Positions 7,034 to 19,612 of a stretch of DNA of 64,000 nucleotides are shown here, piece after piece. Positions within the stretch are counted from its first letter, which is position 1. Every line of letters starts with the position of its first letter. Under the pieces are notes generated by a model. That model made no database searches. It had not been told where the DNA came from and saw nothing but the letters and a program-made list of their open reading frames with translations. A program made the translations under genes and the position numbers. The DNA is from Paenibacillus tundrae (GTDB taxonomy: Bacteria; Bacillota; Bacilli; Paenibacillales; Paenibacillaceae), in assembly GCF_036884255.1 (NCBI RefSeq), contig NZ_CP145605.1, positions 3,348,001 to 3,412,000 on the forward strand. The letters are read 5' to 3'.

Positions 7034-8356
7034 TTATTGATGAAACTGTGGTAAATAAGCTCGGTGGGCTTCAAGCAACTCATCCAGCAAGGCCTTTGCT
7101 GTGTCGCCACTTTGAACAAGCGGATTCATGGTAAATGCTTGTAATGCCGTAGCATAATCGCCTGTCACAGCGGCTTCTATAGTGAGTTCTTCCATTGCTT
7201 TCATTACTTGTAACAATCCTCGTTGTGCGGAAGGGAATGAGCCAAAATGTAAAGGTTCTGCACCGTGAGAAGTAATCATGCTTGTAATTTCAATCGCACT
7301 CTCAGGCGGCAGATCACTGATTGCCCCGTTGTTCCGAGTGCTTACAACCATTCGAGTCCCTTTATCGTTATAAATGGAATTGATGATCTCACATGCAGCA
7401 TCACTATAATGCGCACCACCTCTTTTTTCCAGCTCTTTCGGTTTGTAATCCAGCGTCGGATTCCTGTAAAGTTCAAAAAGGCTTTCTTCCAACTGTTTAA
7501 CGACTTGACCGCGACTACCTACTGTGTTTACTTCTTCCAGCTCTTCCTGGATCATGGCATCCGTCATGTAGTAGTAACGGTGGTATGGACAAGGAAGCAT
7601 TTCCAGTTGGAGAACCTGTTCGTGCAAAAATCGCATATTTTTGATATTCTCAACCATTTTATCCGCTTTGGCTTCCGGTCCGTACATTTTATCGATTGCT
7701 TCAAGGGTAAGATCTTCTCCTGACTTATCGTAAATCTTGTGCCAGTGCAGATGGTTAATGCCCGCAAATTTGAAGAACAATTCTTCCTCCTGTTTTTCCA
7801 ATACGGCTGATTCAATTTTGGTGGACATAATAGGAACATTGCATAGTCCGATCACTTTGTCCCACTTTCCGTAACGGAGAACCGCTTCCGTCACCATGCC
7901 TGCAGGATTGGTGAAGTTAATGAGCCATGCATCCGGACAGAGTTCTTTCATTTCATTGACAATATCTAAAATGACCGGAATGGTTCGAAAAGCTTTTAAC
8001 ATGCCTCCTGCCCCATTTGTTTCTTGTCCAATCATTCCATATTTATTGGGAATAGTTTCGTCCTTGATCCGGGCATCCATCTGCCCTACTCTAAGCTGTG
8101 TAGTTACAAAGTCAGCATCCTTTAATGCTTCCCGGCGATCTAGCGATAAATGAACTTCACAGTCGATTCCTGCGGCTTTTACCATACGCTTAGCCATGGC
8201 ACCAACGACCTCGAGTTTTTCCTTCCCCGTCTCGATGTCCACAAGCCATAATTCTTTGACAGGAAGTTCATGATGGCGTTTGATAAAACCTTCCATGAGT
8301 TCCGGTGTATAGCTGGAACCACCGCCGATGGTTACAATCTTTAATACTTTTTTCAT
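7034..8356 (-). CDS. GH4 6-phospho-beta-glucosidase
   Basis: Family 4 glycoside hydrolases use NAD and Mn2+ to cut phosphorylated glycosides by redox-assisted elimination. The N-terminal NAD-binding site VTIGGGSSYTPELMEGF, the metal-site cysteine in IGLCNVP and the INHLHWH motif are all visible. GGAGGAAAAGAT before the ATG of MKKVLKIV sets the start, giving 440 residues; an upstream extension lies in the promoter. It is divergent from a LacI gene and has the palindrome TGTAATGCATTACA in its promoter. A paralogue of about 85 percent identity is at 25020-26360. Substrate is probably cellobiose-6-phosphate or a similar beta-linked sugar. Confidence 0.93.
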   Translation of the reverse strand: MKKVLKIVTIGGGSSYTPELMEGFIKRHHELPVKELWLVDIETGKEKLEVVGAMAKRMVKAAGIDCEVHLSLDRREALKDADFVTTQLRVGQMDARIKDETIPNKYGMIGQETNGAGGMLKAFRTIPVILDIVNEMKELCPDAWLINFTNPAGMVTEAVLRYGKWDKVIGLCNVPIMSTKIESAVLEKQEEELFFKFAGINHLHWHKIYDKSGEDLTLEAIDKMYGPEAKADKMVENIKNMRFLHEQVLQLEMLPCPYHRYYYMTDAMIQEELEEVNTVGSRGQVVKQLEESLFELYRNPTLDYKPKELEKRGGAHYSDAACEIINSIYNDKGTRMVVSTRNNGAISDLPPESAIEITSMITSHGAEPLHFGSFPSAQRGLLQVMKAMEELTIEAAVTGDYATALQAFTMNPLVQSGDTAKALLDELLEAHRAYLPQFHQ

Positions 8357-8409
8357 ATCTTTTCCTCCTGATGTAAGTGTTTTCTGAATCATAGTTTTAC
8401 TGTAAATTG

Positions 8410-8423
8410 TGTAATGCATTACA
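8410..8423. promoter_or_regulatory. LacI operator TGTAATGCATTACA
   Basis: This perfect 14-bp palindrome with a central CpG-free TGCA lies between the GH4 and LacI genes and directly downstream of a minus-strand TTGATA -35 box (8424-8429). The identical palindrome sits at the same place in front of the second GH4 gene (26423-26436). Confidence 0.78.
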
Positions 8424-8496
8424 TATCAAGCATCAATACCACGATTTATTTATAAGCTCATTGAGATGGCGAGATTACAACAAAGAGGTGGATTAC

Positions 8497-9462
8497 ATGG
8501 CAAATATCAGCGAGATTGCCCGTTTGGCGGGTGTATCCACTGCAACCATTTCACGTGTTATTAATAGGCATCCGTACGTAAGCGAATCAACCAGAAAGAA
8601 AGTAATTGAAATCATGGAACAACTGGATTATGTACCTAACGGCAATGCAATATCTCTAAAAAAGGGCGCTACCTGTTTGATTGGAATTGTTGCAGTCGCT
8701 TTCAATCCGCTACTTATCAGATTCATGCAGGCCTTCACCCAGTCTGCCGAGAAACACGGATTCAACATCACTCTGTTCATTACGAATGGTCAGGTAGAGA
8801 AAGAACTGGTGGCACTCGAAATGCTGAAACGGAAACAACTGGACGCTATAGTATGCGTGCTCCGAAGCAATGAGTGGAAGGTTATCGAATCCTATACCAA
8901 ATATGGCCCGATCGTCACATGGCAGCGGCTTGAAAACAGTTATATCCCCTCTGTGTTTATGGATCAATACGAAGCATATAGGATTGGACTCGAACACTTA
9001 TACCTCAAAGGATACAGAGAGATCCTTAGTGTATATCCCATATCTAACGGACTTAACACAAAAGAGCGCATGAGAGCATACGCTGACTTTATTACCAAAT
9101 ATAAATTGACGGTGGACTTCCCGAATTTTCAGGATATGATTTATGTGCGAGACGGAGAAGAACTTGCAAAATGGTGGATTGCACAAACAAACAGACCTGA
9201 TGCTATTTTTTGTGCTAATGATGAGGTTGCAGCCGGATTTATTGCTGAACTACGGAGGTCTAAATTTTCGGTTCCAGGTGACGTTGGGATCATCGGATTT
9301 GATAATACCGAGGTGGCTCATTTATTCGATTTGACGACAATTCATTATCCAGTTGATCAGCAAGCAGAGAATGCTTTCACGATTATTCAAAACATGCTTG
9401 ATACCACTACCAAAGAGTTAATCCCTCTGAAATATACTTTAGTTGAACGACAATCAACATGA
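8497..9462 (+). CDS. LacI-family regulator of the GH4 gene
   Basis: The 321-residue protein has the LacI helix-turn-helix (ISEIARLAGVSTATISRVIN, then YVSESTRKKVIE) and a hinge followed by a periplasmic-binding-protein fold ending in VPGDVGIIGFDNTEVA. GAGGTGGATTAC before ATG sets the start. It is divergent from a GH4 phospho-glucosidase with the palindrome TGTAATGCATTACA between them, so it most likely represses that gene and itself. A broken paralogue lies at 26532-27301 and a C-terminal fragment at 35325-35565. Confidence 0.9.
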   Translation: MANISEIARLAGVSTATISRVINRHPYVSESTRKKVIEIMEQLDYVPNGNAISLKKGATCLIGIVAVAFNPLLIRFMQAFTQSAEKHGFNITLFITNGQVEKELVALEMLKRKQLDAIVCVLRSNEWKVIESYTKYGPIVTWQRLENSYIPSVFMDQYEAYRIGLEHLYLKGYREILSVYPISNGLNTKERMRAYADFITKYKLTVDFPNFQDMIYVRDGEELAKWWIAQTNRPDAIFCANDEVAAGFIAELRRSKFSVPGDVGIIGFDNTEVAHLFDLTTIHYPVDQQAENAFTIIQNMLDTTTKELIPLKYTLVERQST

Positions 9463-9663
9463 CTATCACAATATTATCACCCCACATTTTTTATGAAATG
9501 ATCTGGAGTTTAATTGGACTTTTTCTCTCACTTGGTCGTTTCTATCTAGAAGGTGTGAGTACAGGTAGCCTTGCTTTTGCCGGTTCGCACTGGCTTGCCA
9601 CAATTCTGAAAGCCATATGGAATCCGATGGAGTTTTTGGGTTCTCCCAGAAAAACATACGAAA

Positions 9664-9695
9664 AACCACTAAATCGGCAGTACGATTTAGTGGTT
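9664..9695. terminator. bidirectional terminator
   Basis: AACCACTAAATCG, a six-base loop and its exact complement form a 13-bp stem between the convergent LacI and LicT genes, with T/A tracts on both sides. An open frame at 9459-9737 reads through this stem and is therefore rejected; the 200 bases before it contain nothing I recognise. Confidence 0.85.
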
Positions 9696-9714
9696 ACTCA
9701 TTTTGAAAATTCAG

Positions 9715-10563
9715 TCACCCGAGCTGATTGTAGTTAATTAACCTATGCAGATGTACTGCGAGGTATGCCAACTCTTCGTTTGGCACAGCTTTTCCGTAAA
9801 CTTGCTCAATATATTCTCGGATCTTAAATGCCCCTGACATGGCCTCAGGATGCAAGCTAGCGATATGCTCGAATAGAACGTGGCTCTCATCATTCAACAT
9901 CTGACCTGAATAAAATCGTTCCACAAAAAATTTGATATGGGTGATAAACCGACTGTAATGAACATTATCATCGTCCATCTCAATATTAAACGTATACTTA
10001 GCCAGGTTAACGATGCTTCCGATCATCTTGGCAAATTTCATTCCGTCGGAAGAGTCACTGTGCTCCCCTTGAGCATTAATTAAATGAAAAGCAATATTAG
10101 CTGCTTCCTCAACAGGTAGATCCGTTTGTAGAGTTTGATTCATCAGCTGAAGAGCAAACACGCCCACTTTATATTCTTTGGGATAATAAGTTTTGATTTC
10201 CCAATATACCCGATTTGTTATATTGATGTTTTTCTTGTGCCTTTCCACCGCAAAACTCAAATGGTCCATCAGCATAAAATAAACACTCGCGTTAAGGGTA
10301 ACCGAAAGCTCTTTCTCCGCATACGTTACGATCTTTTGTGTTAGTTCCACAAACACTGGAGAAATGGTGTCCAGAAGACCAAGAAATTCTTTAACTTTAA
10401 TGTTTTCGACGGGAATGAAAATTTGATCGGCTTGATGCTCTTCAATCGCAGTTCCCATTTTCCTTCCGTATCCAATGCCTTTGCCTAGAAGGATAAATTC
10501 ATTTTTTTGCTGATCCTCTGCTAAAACCACATTTGAATTCAATACTTTTTTTATCTTCTTCAT
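9715..10563 (-). CDS. BglG/LicT family transcriptional antiterminator
   Basis: The 282-residue protein has the RNA-binding domain (VLNSNVVLAED, FILLGKGIGYG) and two PRD domains with histidines in LMDHLSF and IAFHLIN. It would bind the RAT at 14090-14120 in the leader of the bglP-bglH-licT transcript, coupling expression to sugar arrival through PTS phosphorylation. AAGAGGTGATCA precedes ATG. It is last in a three-gene minus-strand operon, 93 bases after the GH1 gene, and ends at a strong terminator. Confidence 0.93.
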   Translation of the reverse strand: MKKIKKVLNSNVVLAEDQQKNEFILLGKGIGYGRKMGTAIEEHQADQIFIPVENIKVKEFLGLLDTISPVFVELTQKIVTYAEKELSVTLNASVYFMLMDHLSFAVERHKKNINITNRVYWEIKTYYPKEYKVGVFALQLMNQTLQTDLPVEEAANIAFHLINAQGEHSDSSDGMKFAKMIGSIVNLAKYTFNIEMDDDNVHYSRFITHIKFFVERFYSGQMLNDESHVLFEHIASLHPEAMSGAFKIREYIEQVYGKAVPNEELAYLAVHLHRLINYNQLG

Positions 10564-10656
10564 TTGATCACCTCTTCCATTTCACTAATCTAAAGGGAAT
10601 TTAAACGATTTAGATAGCAATCTACACAAAGAACAAGGCGATTACGAACAACATCA

Positions 10657-14089
<3,433 letters not shown>

Positions 14090-14099
<10 letters not shown>

Positions 14100-14120
14100 T
14101 GCTTTACCAGTGACATGTCC
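14090..14120 (-). promoter_or_regulatory. RAT antiterminator of bglP operon
   Basis: The minus strand reads GGACATGTCACTGG, then TAAAGCAGGCAGGATCC, close to the LicT consensus (TGTTACTG-loop-GCAGGCA). It overlaps the terminator stem that follows. Confidence 0.82.
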
Positions 14121-14141
14121 GGTTATTCTTTTGTTTATTGT

Positions 14142-14170
14142 ATTATAACCGGGCGATAATCAAAATACAA
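14142..14170 (-). promoter_or_regulatory. promoter of bglP operon
   Basis: Minus-strand TTGTAT, 17 bases, TATAAT. The -35 box is overlapped by a cre-like site (14166-14179), consistent with CcpA repression. Confidence 0.7.
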
Positions 14171-14179
14171 GCGGTTTCA
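14166..14179 (-). promoter_or_regulatory. cre-like CcpA site
   Basis: TGAAACCGCTTGTA on the minus strand matches 12 of 14 positions of the cre consensus TGWAANCGNTNWCA and covers the -35 box of the bglP promoter, a typical repressing position. The rest of the gap up to 14323 shows no further feature. Confidence 0.5.
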
Positions 14180-14323
14180 TTGAGCATACGTTAAGCGTAT
14201 ATTTCTAGTCGATCTTTGACCCAATATACGGTTCTTAATACTCCTTATCTTTATCATCGTAGAAAGGGTCCGTTTGTTCTTCATGAGTGCTTTATTACAT
14301 ATCTGTTCAGCCCGGAATATCTA

Positions 14324-14857
14324 TCAATATATAACAATACCGCCTACTGCTGATAACAAGATTACTGCGAATGGATGGATCTTGTATTTAGTTACCGCGA
14401 TGAGACTACTGACACAAATGACAAGCATCCCGAAGGTTGACCAGCTAAACAATGGTTCCTTATGCCCTCCAATTCCAAAGTGGATCGCAGCATAAATGAT
14501 AAGTCCTGTAATGATTGGACGCAGTCCATAAAACGAAGATCGGACCCAATGATTGCTTTGTACGCGGAGAAAAAAAGCTGCAAAAAGGATGACTATAACG
14601 AGAGAGGGCAAAATTATCCCAATAGTAGATATGATCCCACCTAAGATGCCCATTTGAGAGTAACCGATTAGAGTTGCAGTATTCGTAGCAATGGAACCTG
14701 GGGCCATCCCAGCTAATGCAACAATATCTTGAAACTGTTCTGGCTTAATCCATCCTTTTTCAGTCACTTCGCGTTGAATGAGAGTTATTACTGCATACCC
14801 ACCACCAAATGAAAGAGATCCAATTTTCAAAAATAAGATAAACAATTCCCACAACAT
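14324..14857 (-). CDS. chromate transporter subunit (CHR domain, short chain)
   Basis: A 177-residue membrane protein with one CHR domain: LKIGSLSFGGGYAVITLIQREV near the N-terminus and MAPGSIATNTATLIGY. In short-chain ChrA pairs, two such proteins encoded together form the CHR transporter family; export of chromate is known for some members and unknown for many. It lies 13 bases downstream of its partner gene. The substrate cannot be told here. Confidence 0.88.
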   Translation of the reverse strand: MLWELFILFLKIGSLSFGGGYAVITLIQREVTEKGWIKPEQFQDIVALAGMAPGSIATNTATLIGYSQMGILGGIISTIGIILPSLVIVILFAAFFLRVQSNHWVRSSFYGLRPIITGLIIYAAIHFGIGGHKEPLFSWSTFGMLVICVSSLIAVTKYKIHPFAVILLSAVGGIVIY

Positions 14858-14870
14858 GCGATCAACACCT

Positions 14871-15506
14871 TCAGATGTAATATTCAGGATAATTTAGTTC
14901 TGACGGATGACTTTCTGCTTCCTTCTCTGTTGGGGCCGAAAGACCAAGAGCACGTTTAATTGAAATAATAGTCACGCCCACAATTGGACCTCCAAGAATC
15001 AGATATAAAGAGTGAAGCGATGTGAAAAGCAGTAGAAGGGTGCTTAGACCTGCAATAAACAATGTGGATGAATCCATTATGGATGTCTTACCCACTTTGA
15101 ATGCGGCCACAATGATTAATGCAACAATTGCAGCATGAACTCCTTTTAGATCTGCATTCACCTTGGAAACATCTTGAAACATCATGCCCAAGATACTGAG
15201 ACTTAGCACAATTAAAAAGGTCGGTAGTGTTATAGCAATGACGGAGATAATCGCACCCATTATTCCTGCGAGCCTGTATCCGACGAAAGCAGCTGAGTTT
15301 ACAACTACACCCCCAGGTGCGGATGCAGAAACGGATATCATATCCCCCACCTCATTAGGTTTTAGCCATGCTTTCTTATCCACAATTTCCCGCTCAATTG
15401 CTGTAATCATTGCATATCCTCCCCCGAAAGTTGAGGGGCCCAACTTAAAAAAAACAACAAACAGTTGTGTAAGCATTTTAATGTATTCCTTTTGTTTTAC
15501 ACTCAT
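14871..15506 (-). CDS. chromate transporter subunit (CHR domain, short chain)
   Basis: First gene of the split ChrA pair. The start is ATG after CGGAGGTACCAT (MSVKQKEYIKML), giving 211 residues; an upstream extension is AT-rich leader. Motifs FKLGPSTFGGGYAMITAIEREIV and SASAPGGVVVNSAAFVGY mark the CHR domain, and the C-terminal 20 residues are a hydrophilic tail not seen in the partner. It is divergent from a ROK regulator across a 277-base AT-rich gap, which may control it. Confidence 0.88.
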   Translation of the reverse strand: MSVKQKEYIKMLTQLFVVFFKLGPSTFGGGYAMITAIEREIVDKKAWLKPNEVGDMISVSASAPGGVVVNSAAFVGYRLAGIMGAIISVIAITLPTFLIVLSLSILGMMFQDVSKVNADLKGVHAAIVALIIVAAFKVGKTSIMDSSTLFIAGLSTLLLLFTSLHSLYLILGGPIVGVTIISIKRALGLSAPTEKEAESHPSELNYPEYYI

Positions 15507-15783
15507 ATGGTACCTCCGTTTCATAAAACTCTTACATATTTGATATCTAATATTATAACACGTTAATTCCATTTTGGAATAAAGTAAATACTTAGAATGC
15601 GTAAATTGTGATTTTTTCAACAATTCATATTATATTATTCAAAAAATTCCGATTAAAATAACTTAGTTAAATTCAATATAGGATAAACTTCATTATTCCT
15701 ATAACATTAGCTGGAAAACCAGTCTTCCATCAGCTATACTAAATATATCCCGACTCATTCACTTGGAAATGGAGCAGAATATA

Positions 15784-16971
15784 ATGTTGAATCATTCCCA
15801 TTTTTCAATTAAGAAGCAAATTTATGATCGAATCGCTTTTCTTGAAACAGTCTCCAAAGCAGATTTGCTAGAATATTTCTCAATCACGAGTAGTAGCATG
15901 ACTCGTATGCTCGAAGACATGCTAGCTCAAAAACTTATACTTGTCTCCGGACTTGGTACATCAACTGGAGGGCGTAAACCCATACTCTTTCAAACAAACC
16001 CACATTATCGCTATCTTATGGGTTTGGAAATCTCACGCATCAGTTCCTCACTGGGCCTATTTGATCTCCATCTCAACCGATTATCTGCTGTTCGTTGGGA
16101 GATGGACCATAGCCTCACGCCAGAGCGTTTAGTGGAACTGGTGGTGAACGAATCAAATAAAATGCTACATCATCACCATATAGCTCATGAACAAATTCTG
16201 GGGATGGGGATCGGTGCAGTAGGCCCTTTGGATCCTAAAAAGGGTATTATATTAGAGCCAGAATATTTCCCTTCCGATTCTTGGAGTAATGTTCCTATAT
16301 GCAAGTTGCTGGAAAAGGAACTTAATATCCCTACACAACTCGATAACGGTGCAAACACTGCCTTGCTTGCAGAGCATTGGGCGCTCCGAAATGAAGCTTG
16401 TGAGCATATGCTGTATGTCCATGCCGGAGTGAACATACGATCATCGATTATGTCTGGAGGTCAGATTTTGCGTGGTGCTGCTGACACTGAAGGAGCGATC
16501 GGCCAAATGATCATTCAAACAGGAGGACCTAGACTCAGTGACAAGGGGAATTACGGATCTCTAGAGGCATATGTATCTGTTCCTTCACTTGAAGAGCGTG
16601 TACAGTCTCAACTTAAAATAGGACGCGAAAGCTCGCTTTCGATCATCCCACCTGAATGTGTTAATTTTCCTTCTCTTGTTAATGCGTTGAAACAGGAAGA
16701 CGCTCTGGTAAGAGAGCTGTTCATTGAAACAGCTTCCTATCTGGGAGTTGGGCTTGCCAATTTGATCAATACTGTTCATCCCGAATATGTCATTATGGGT
16801 GGAGCACTTATTAATGCTGACCCGATAGTATATCATACGGCAATACAGGTTGCCCGAAAAAATATATACCATTATCCTAAATACAATCCGATTTTCACTC
16901 CGGGTATTCTTAAAGAGGAAGCCGTGGTGACTGGAGCCGCACTCCAGATTATGCAAAGTTGGGAGAAGTAA
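15784..16971 (+). CDS. ROK-family regulator without zinc-binding cysteines
   Basis: The start is ATG 13 bases after GGAG; an upstream TTG lacks a ribosome site. The 395-residue protein has an N-terminal winged helix (about residues 10-70, KADLLEYFSITSSSMTRMLEDM) and a ROK domain with GMGIGAVGPLDPKKG and GGALINADP. The ROK signature normally reads CxCGxxGCxE; here it is SDKGNYGSLEAY, so all three zinc-site cysteines are missing. Such proteins are usually sugar-responsive repressors. Its target is uncertain; the divergent transporter pair is the nearest candidate. Confidence 0.85.
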   Translation: MLNHSHFSIKKQIYDRIAFLETVSKADLLEYFSITSSSMTRMLEDMLAQKLILVSGLGTSTGGRKPILFQTNPHYRYLMGLEISRISSSLGLFDLHLNRLSAVRWEMDHSLTPERLVELVVNESNKMLHHHHIAHEQILGMGIGAVGPLDPKKGIILEPEYFPSDSWSNVPICKLLEKELNIPTQLDNGANTALLAEHWALRNEACEHMLYVHAGVNIRSSIMSGGQILRGAADTEGAIGQMIIQTGGPRLSDKGNYGSLEAYVSVPSLEERVQSQLKIGRESSLSIIPPECVNFPSLVNALKQEDALVRELFIETASYLGVGLANLINTVHPEYVIMGGALINADPIVYHTAIQVARKNIYHYPKYNPIFTPGILKEEAVVTGAALQIMQSWEK

Positions 16972-16990
16972 ACAAACGTTAAATAAATGC

Positions 16991-17034
16991 AAAACTCTGT
17001 TCCCACCGCTCAGGGATTAATACAGAGTTTTTTT
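16991..17034 (+). terminator. terminator of ROK gene
   Basis: AAAACTCTGT pairs with ACAGAGTTTT across a 21-base loop and is followed by TTTTTTTGATTTTT, twenty bases after the stop codon. Confidence 0.8.
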
Positions 17035-17445
17035 GATTTTTATACATGCTAATGAGCCGACTTTCCTAATAATCATGAGCTTTTATTTACTTTCTAATTG
17101 AGAAATGAGTATACCGCGCAGGTCGAGTGGCTTAACGCCAATCAATCCTATATGTGAATTTGCAGATGTCACCCGCTGGGGCATTATCGAGCGGAACAGA
17201 ATAGTGCTATCCCCCCCCCATTAATATCTCACAGCACCCTGAGTGATCAATACCTCTAACGAGCAATAATACCTCTTATCGGATGTTGTTTCACAGCTCC
17301 TTACATTAAAAAGAAGCCATATTGAACATATGGACTCATTGTTGTGTATGTCTGGTGAAGTATTTACATTCTCAACAGGCAGAATTCCTCTAAAAAAAAT
17401 CGTACAATTTTAACCATCATCGCCATTTTATCAATAATGGTTCAG
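17035..17445. other. gene-poor stretch
   Basis: No gene is supported. The stretch holds a run of nine or ten C (about 17211-17220). On the minus strand 17095-17220 a short open frame ending LDLRGILISQLESK looks protein-like but I do not recognise it, so it may be another remnant. Confidence 0.3.
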
Positions 17446-17604
17446 CTAATTCCGTCCTCTCCAGCGACGGGTGCGAAAAATCCATTCTGCAAAGCTTCGT
17501 TTATCTAAAGTGAAGGTATCTGTCTTCTCCTCATTTGGCTCAAGTGAAACCTCGGCAAAACCTTTAAGTTCTTTTTCAGAACGCTGACGGTTGTCTGACA
17601 ATCA
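17446..17604 (-). pseudogene. remnant of GH3 beta-glucosidase C-terminus
   Basis: The minus strand encodes SEKELKGFAEVSLEPNEEK followed by a TFTLDKRSFAEW segment and a stop. This is the signature of the fibronectin type III-like domain that closes family 3 beta-glucosidases. Upstream the frame runs into a stop (TCATGA) and no further domain is present, so only about 50 codons survive. It fits the beta-glucoside theme of the locus and shows that a third glycosidase type was once here. Confidence 0.72.
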
Positions 17605-17726
17605 TGATAAAGGGTAGCTCAATGGTAATATCCCCTTATAGTAGATAAGATAAAAATCTTTTAAGATGGACTTAATCTTTCCAACTAAAAGGAGTATTAC
17701 TACCATGTGTATGTTTTGGCTTTCTG

Positions 17727-18917
17727 CTAATACAAAACTTCACATATTCTCTTTAGCCCTTCCTCTAAAGTCGCTCTCGGGCATGCCAGATTAAGCCGAA
17801 TATAACCATCAGCATTGGCTACGAACATACTTCCGCCTTCCAGTAGCACTCCTGCATTGTTCGCAAAATATAAAGACATGTTTTCTTCATTAGGAAGATA
17901 TGCACGGATATCCACCCATGCAAGATAAGTAGCCTCTGGGACACGGAATACAGCCTGAGGTAGATGATTTTCTAAATATTGCTGCGTAAAAAGAAAATTA
18001 TCATCTAAGTAAGTTTTTAATTGTCTCAGCCACTCATCACCATGTTGATAAGCTGCCTGTGTTGCAGCTATGCTTAGTGGATTTTCCATACTGTAGTGTC
18101 GTGCCTTCCACAACGCTCTGAGTTCATCATTGGGAATGATGATATTGGATAGCATCATCCCTGCCATATTAAAAGTCTTGCTTGGAGCCATACAGGAGAT
18201 GATCTTGTCTGTATTTGGAAAGACCTTTGCCAAAGGTGTATGAACCATGTCATTTCTAAGCAAATCACAATGAATTTCATCTGAAATAATCATAACGTCA
18301 TTTTCGAGACAAATTTCACCAAACTTTCTCAGTTCTTCTGGTGTCCAAACACGTCCTGCGGGATTATGAGGATTGCAAAATATGCATAAACTTACCTTCT
18401 CATCACGCACTTTCAATTCGATGTCTGCATAATCCATCGTATAGTATCCTTGTTGATTCACTAAATCAGAGGTTACCAGTTCCACATGATTGAAGTCTAC
18501 AGCATGCTTGAAATATGCGTATGATGGTGTAACAATTAAAACCTTTTCGTCTGGTTTACAAATATACTCAACCAACTCATATAACGCGGGAATTATACCA
18601 GGTGAAGTGACCAAATGTTCTTTTTGAAAGCTCCAATCATAGTGATCTTGTGTCCATTGAACAACCGAAAGATAGTAGTCAGGATCAAATACTTTGGTAT
18701 AGCCCAAAGTTCGTTTATCTAAACGATCTTTAACAGATTGAATGATTTCAGGTGGAGTCGCAAATTCCATATCAGCAACCCACATGCGAATAAATTCATC
18801 ATCTTTAAAAGGGAACGTCATATCATTAGAGGCCTTAAAAATGTATTCTTTAAAACCGTCTGTACTCATCGCATTAGTATTTTTTCGATCAATGATTTCA
18901 TCAAAATCGTATTTCAT
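17727..18917 (-). CDS. patB: PatB/MalY-type cystathionine beta-lyase (PLP)
   Basis: The 396-residue protein is a fold-type I PLP enzyme: WVADMEFATPPEI, the FCNPHNPAGR motif, SDEIHCDLL and the PLP lysine in APSKTFNMAG. PatB/MalY enzymes split cystathionine or cysteine conjugates to a free thiol, pyruvate and ammonia. TAGGAGTGGAT before ATG sets the start. It stands alone between a GH3 remnant and an OsmC gene; its sulfur role suits the neighbouring redox cluster. Confidence 0.92.
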   Translation of the reverse strand: MKYDFDEIIDRKNTNAMSTDGFKEYIFKASNDMTFPFKDDEFIRMWVADMEFATPPEIIQSVKDRLDKRTLGYTKVFDPDYYLSVVQWTQDHYDWSFQKEHLVTSPGIIPALYELVEYICKPDEKVLIVTPSYAYFKHAVDFNHVELVTSDLVNQQGYYTMDYADIELKVRDEKVSLCIFCNPHNPAGRVWTPEELRKFGEICLENDVMIISDEIHCDLLRNDMVHTPLAKVFPNTDKIISCMAPSKTFNMAGMMLSNIIIPNDELRALWKARHYSMENPLSIAATQAAYQHGDEWLRQLKTYLDDNFLFTQQYLENHLPQAVFRVPEATYLAWVDIRAYLPNEENMSLYFANNAGVLLEGGSMFVANADGYIRLNLACPRATLEEGLKRICEVLY

Positions 18918-18960
18918 CTGTTTTATCCACTCCTACTGCAAGACTTTTATCCTAGCATTT

Positions 18961-19004
18961 AAAAAAGTAGACATTATGCTATGTGTTTCTCGCATAATGT
19001 CCAC
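18961..19004 (-). terminator. terminator of OsmC/FrnE/AhpD operon
   Basis: On the minus strand GTGGACATTATGC pairs with GCATAATGTCTAC and is followed by TTTTTT, 32 bases after the OsmC stop codon. Confidence 0.85.
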
Positions 19005-19035
19005 GCTTCTTGTAAGAAAATCAAGTATCCAAGGT

Positions 19036-19551
19036 TTAACTATTAAGTGTGTACGTCGAAGTCACTTTAACGTTTCTTTCAATGGTGTTTTTCACAGGTG
19101 ATCTTTCAATGGCTTTTGCTATCAACATTTGAACCTGTGCTTCATCTGCGTCACTGTCTACATTGAAACGAACATTTATTTCATCAAAGCCAGGATTTCC
19201 TTCTTTTAATCTGAAGAAAACATATGGATCTATTTCTCCCGTAACATCAACTTCCAGAGATTGTACTTTAATCCCCACACCACTAGCTGTTGCAATGAAT
19301 CCAACACCTACACAACCGCCAAGCGCACTTAACAGAAGCTCAACTGGATTTGGCCCTTTTCCCGTTCCTGAGAGCCATTCTGGTTCATCCATAGGTACCG
19401 GCTTATAGTCCCCAACCTCGGCTTCAGAGTAAAAGCCATCTTTCCATTTTACTGTAGAAGCAAAACTTGTAATCGCCTCTTCTGGATGTTTCTTATAATT
19501 TTCCACCAAGCTTCCAAGCATACTCACATTTACACCATTTAATTTACTCAT
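19036..19551 (-). CDS. OsmC-family protein with one cysteine
   Basis: The 171-residue protein has the OsmC core (GTGKGPNPVELLLSALGGC) with the first reactive cysteine at Cys80. The position of the second, usually CPV, reads ERSPVKNT, so the resolving cysteine is replaced by serine. It may therefore rely on a small thiol or act non-peroxidatically. TAGAGGACC precedes ATG. It is third in an operon after the tandem AhpD-like and FrnE genes and is one of four OsmC-family genes in the window. Confidence 0.86.
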   Translation of the reverse strand: MSKLNGVNVSMLGSLVENYKKHPEEAITSFASTVKWKDGFYSEAEVGDYKPVPMDEPEWLSGTGKGPNPVELLLSALGGCVGVGFIATASGVGIKVQSLEVDVTGEIDPYVFFRLKEGNPGFDEINVRFNVDSDADEAQVQMLIAKAIERSPVKNTIERNVKVTSTYTLNS

Positions 19552-19612
19552 GTTTAAGGTCCTCTATTATATATTTTACTTATTCGAATTTAATTAAATT
19601 TTTGCTTGTTCT

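Noticed and set aside
9459..9737. Open frame starting at the LacI stop, 92 codons
   Set aside because: It reads through a perfect 13-bp terminator stem, has no ribosome site and no recognisable family.
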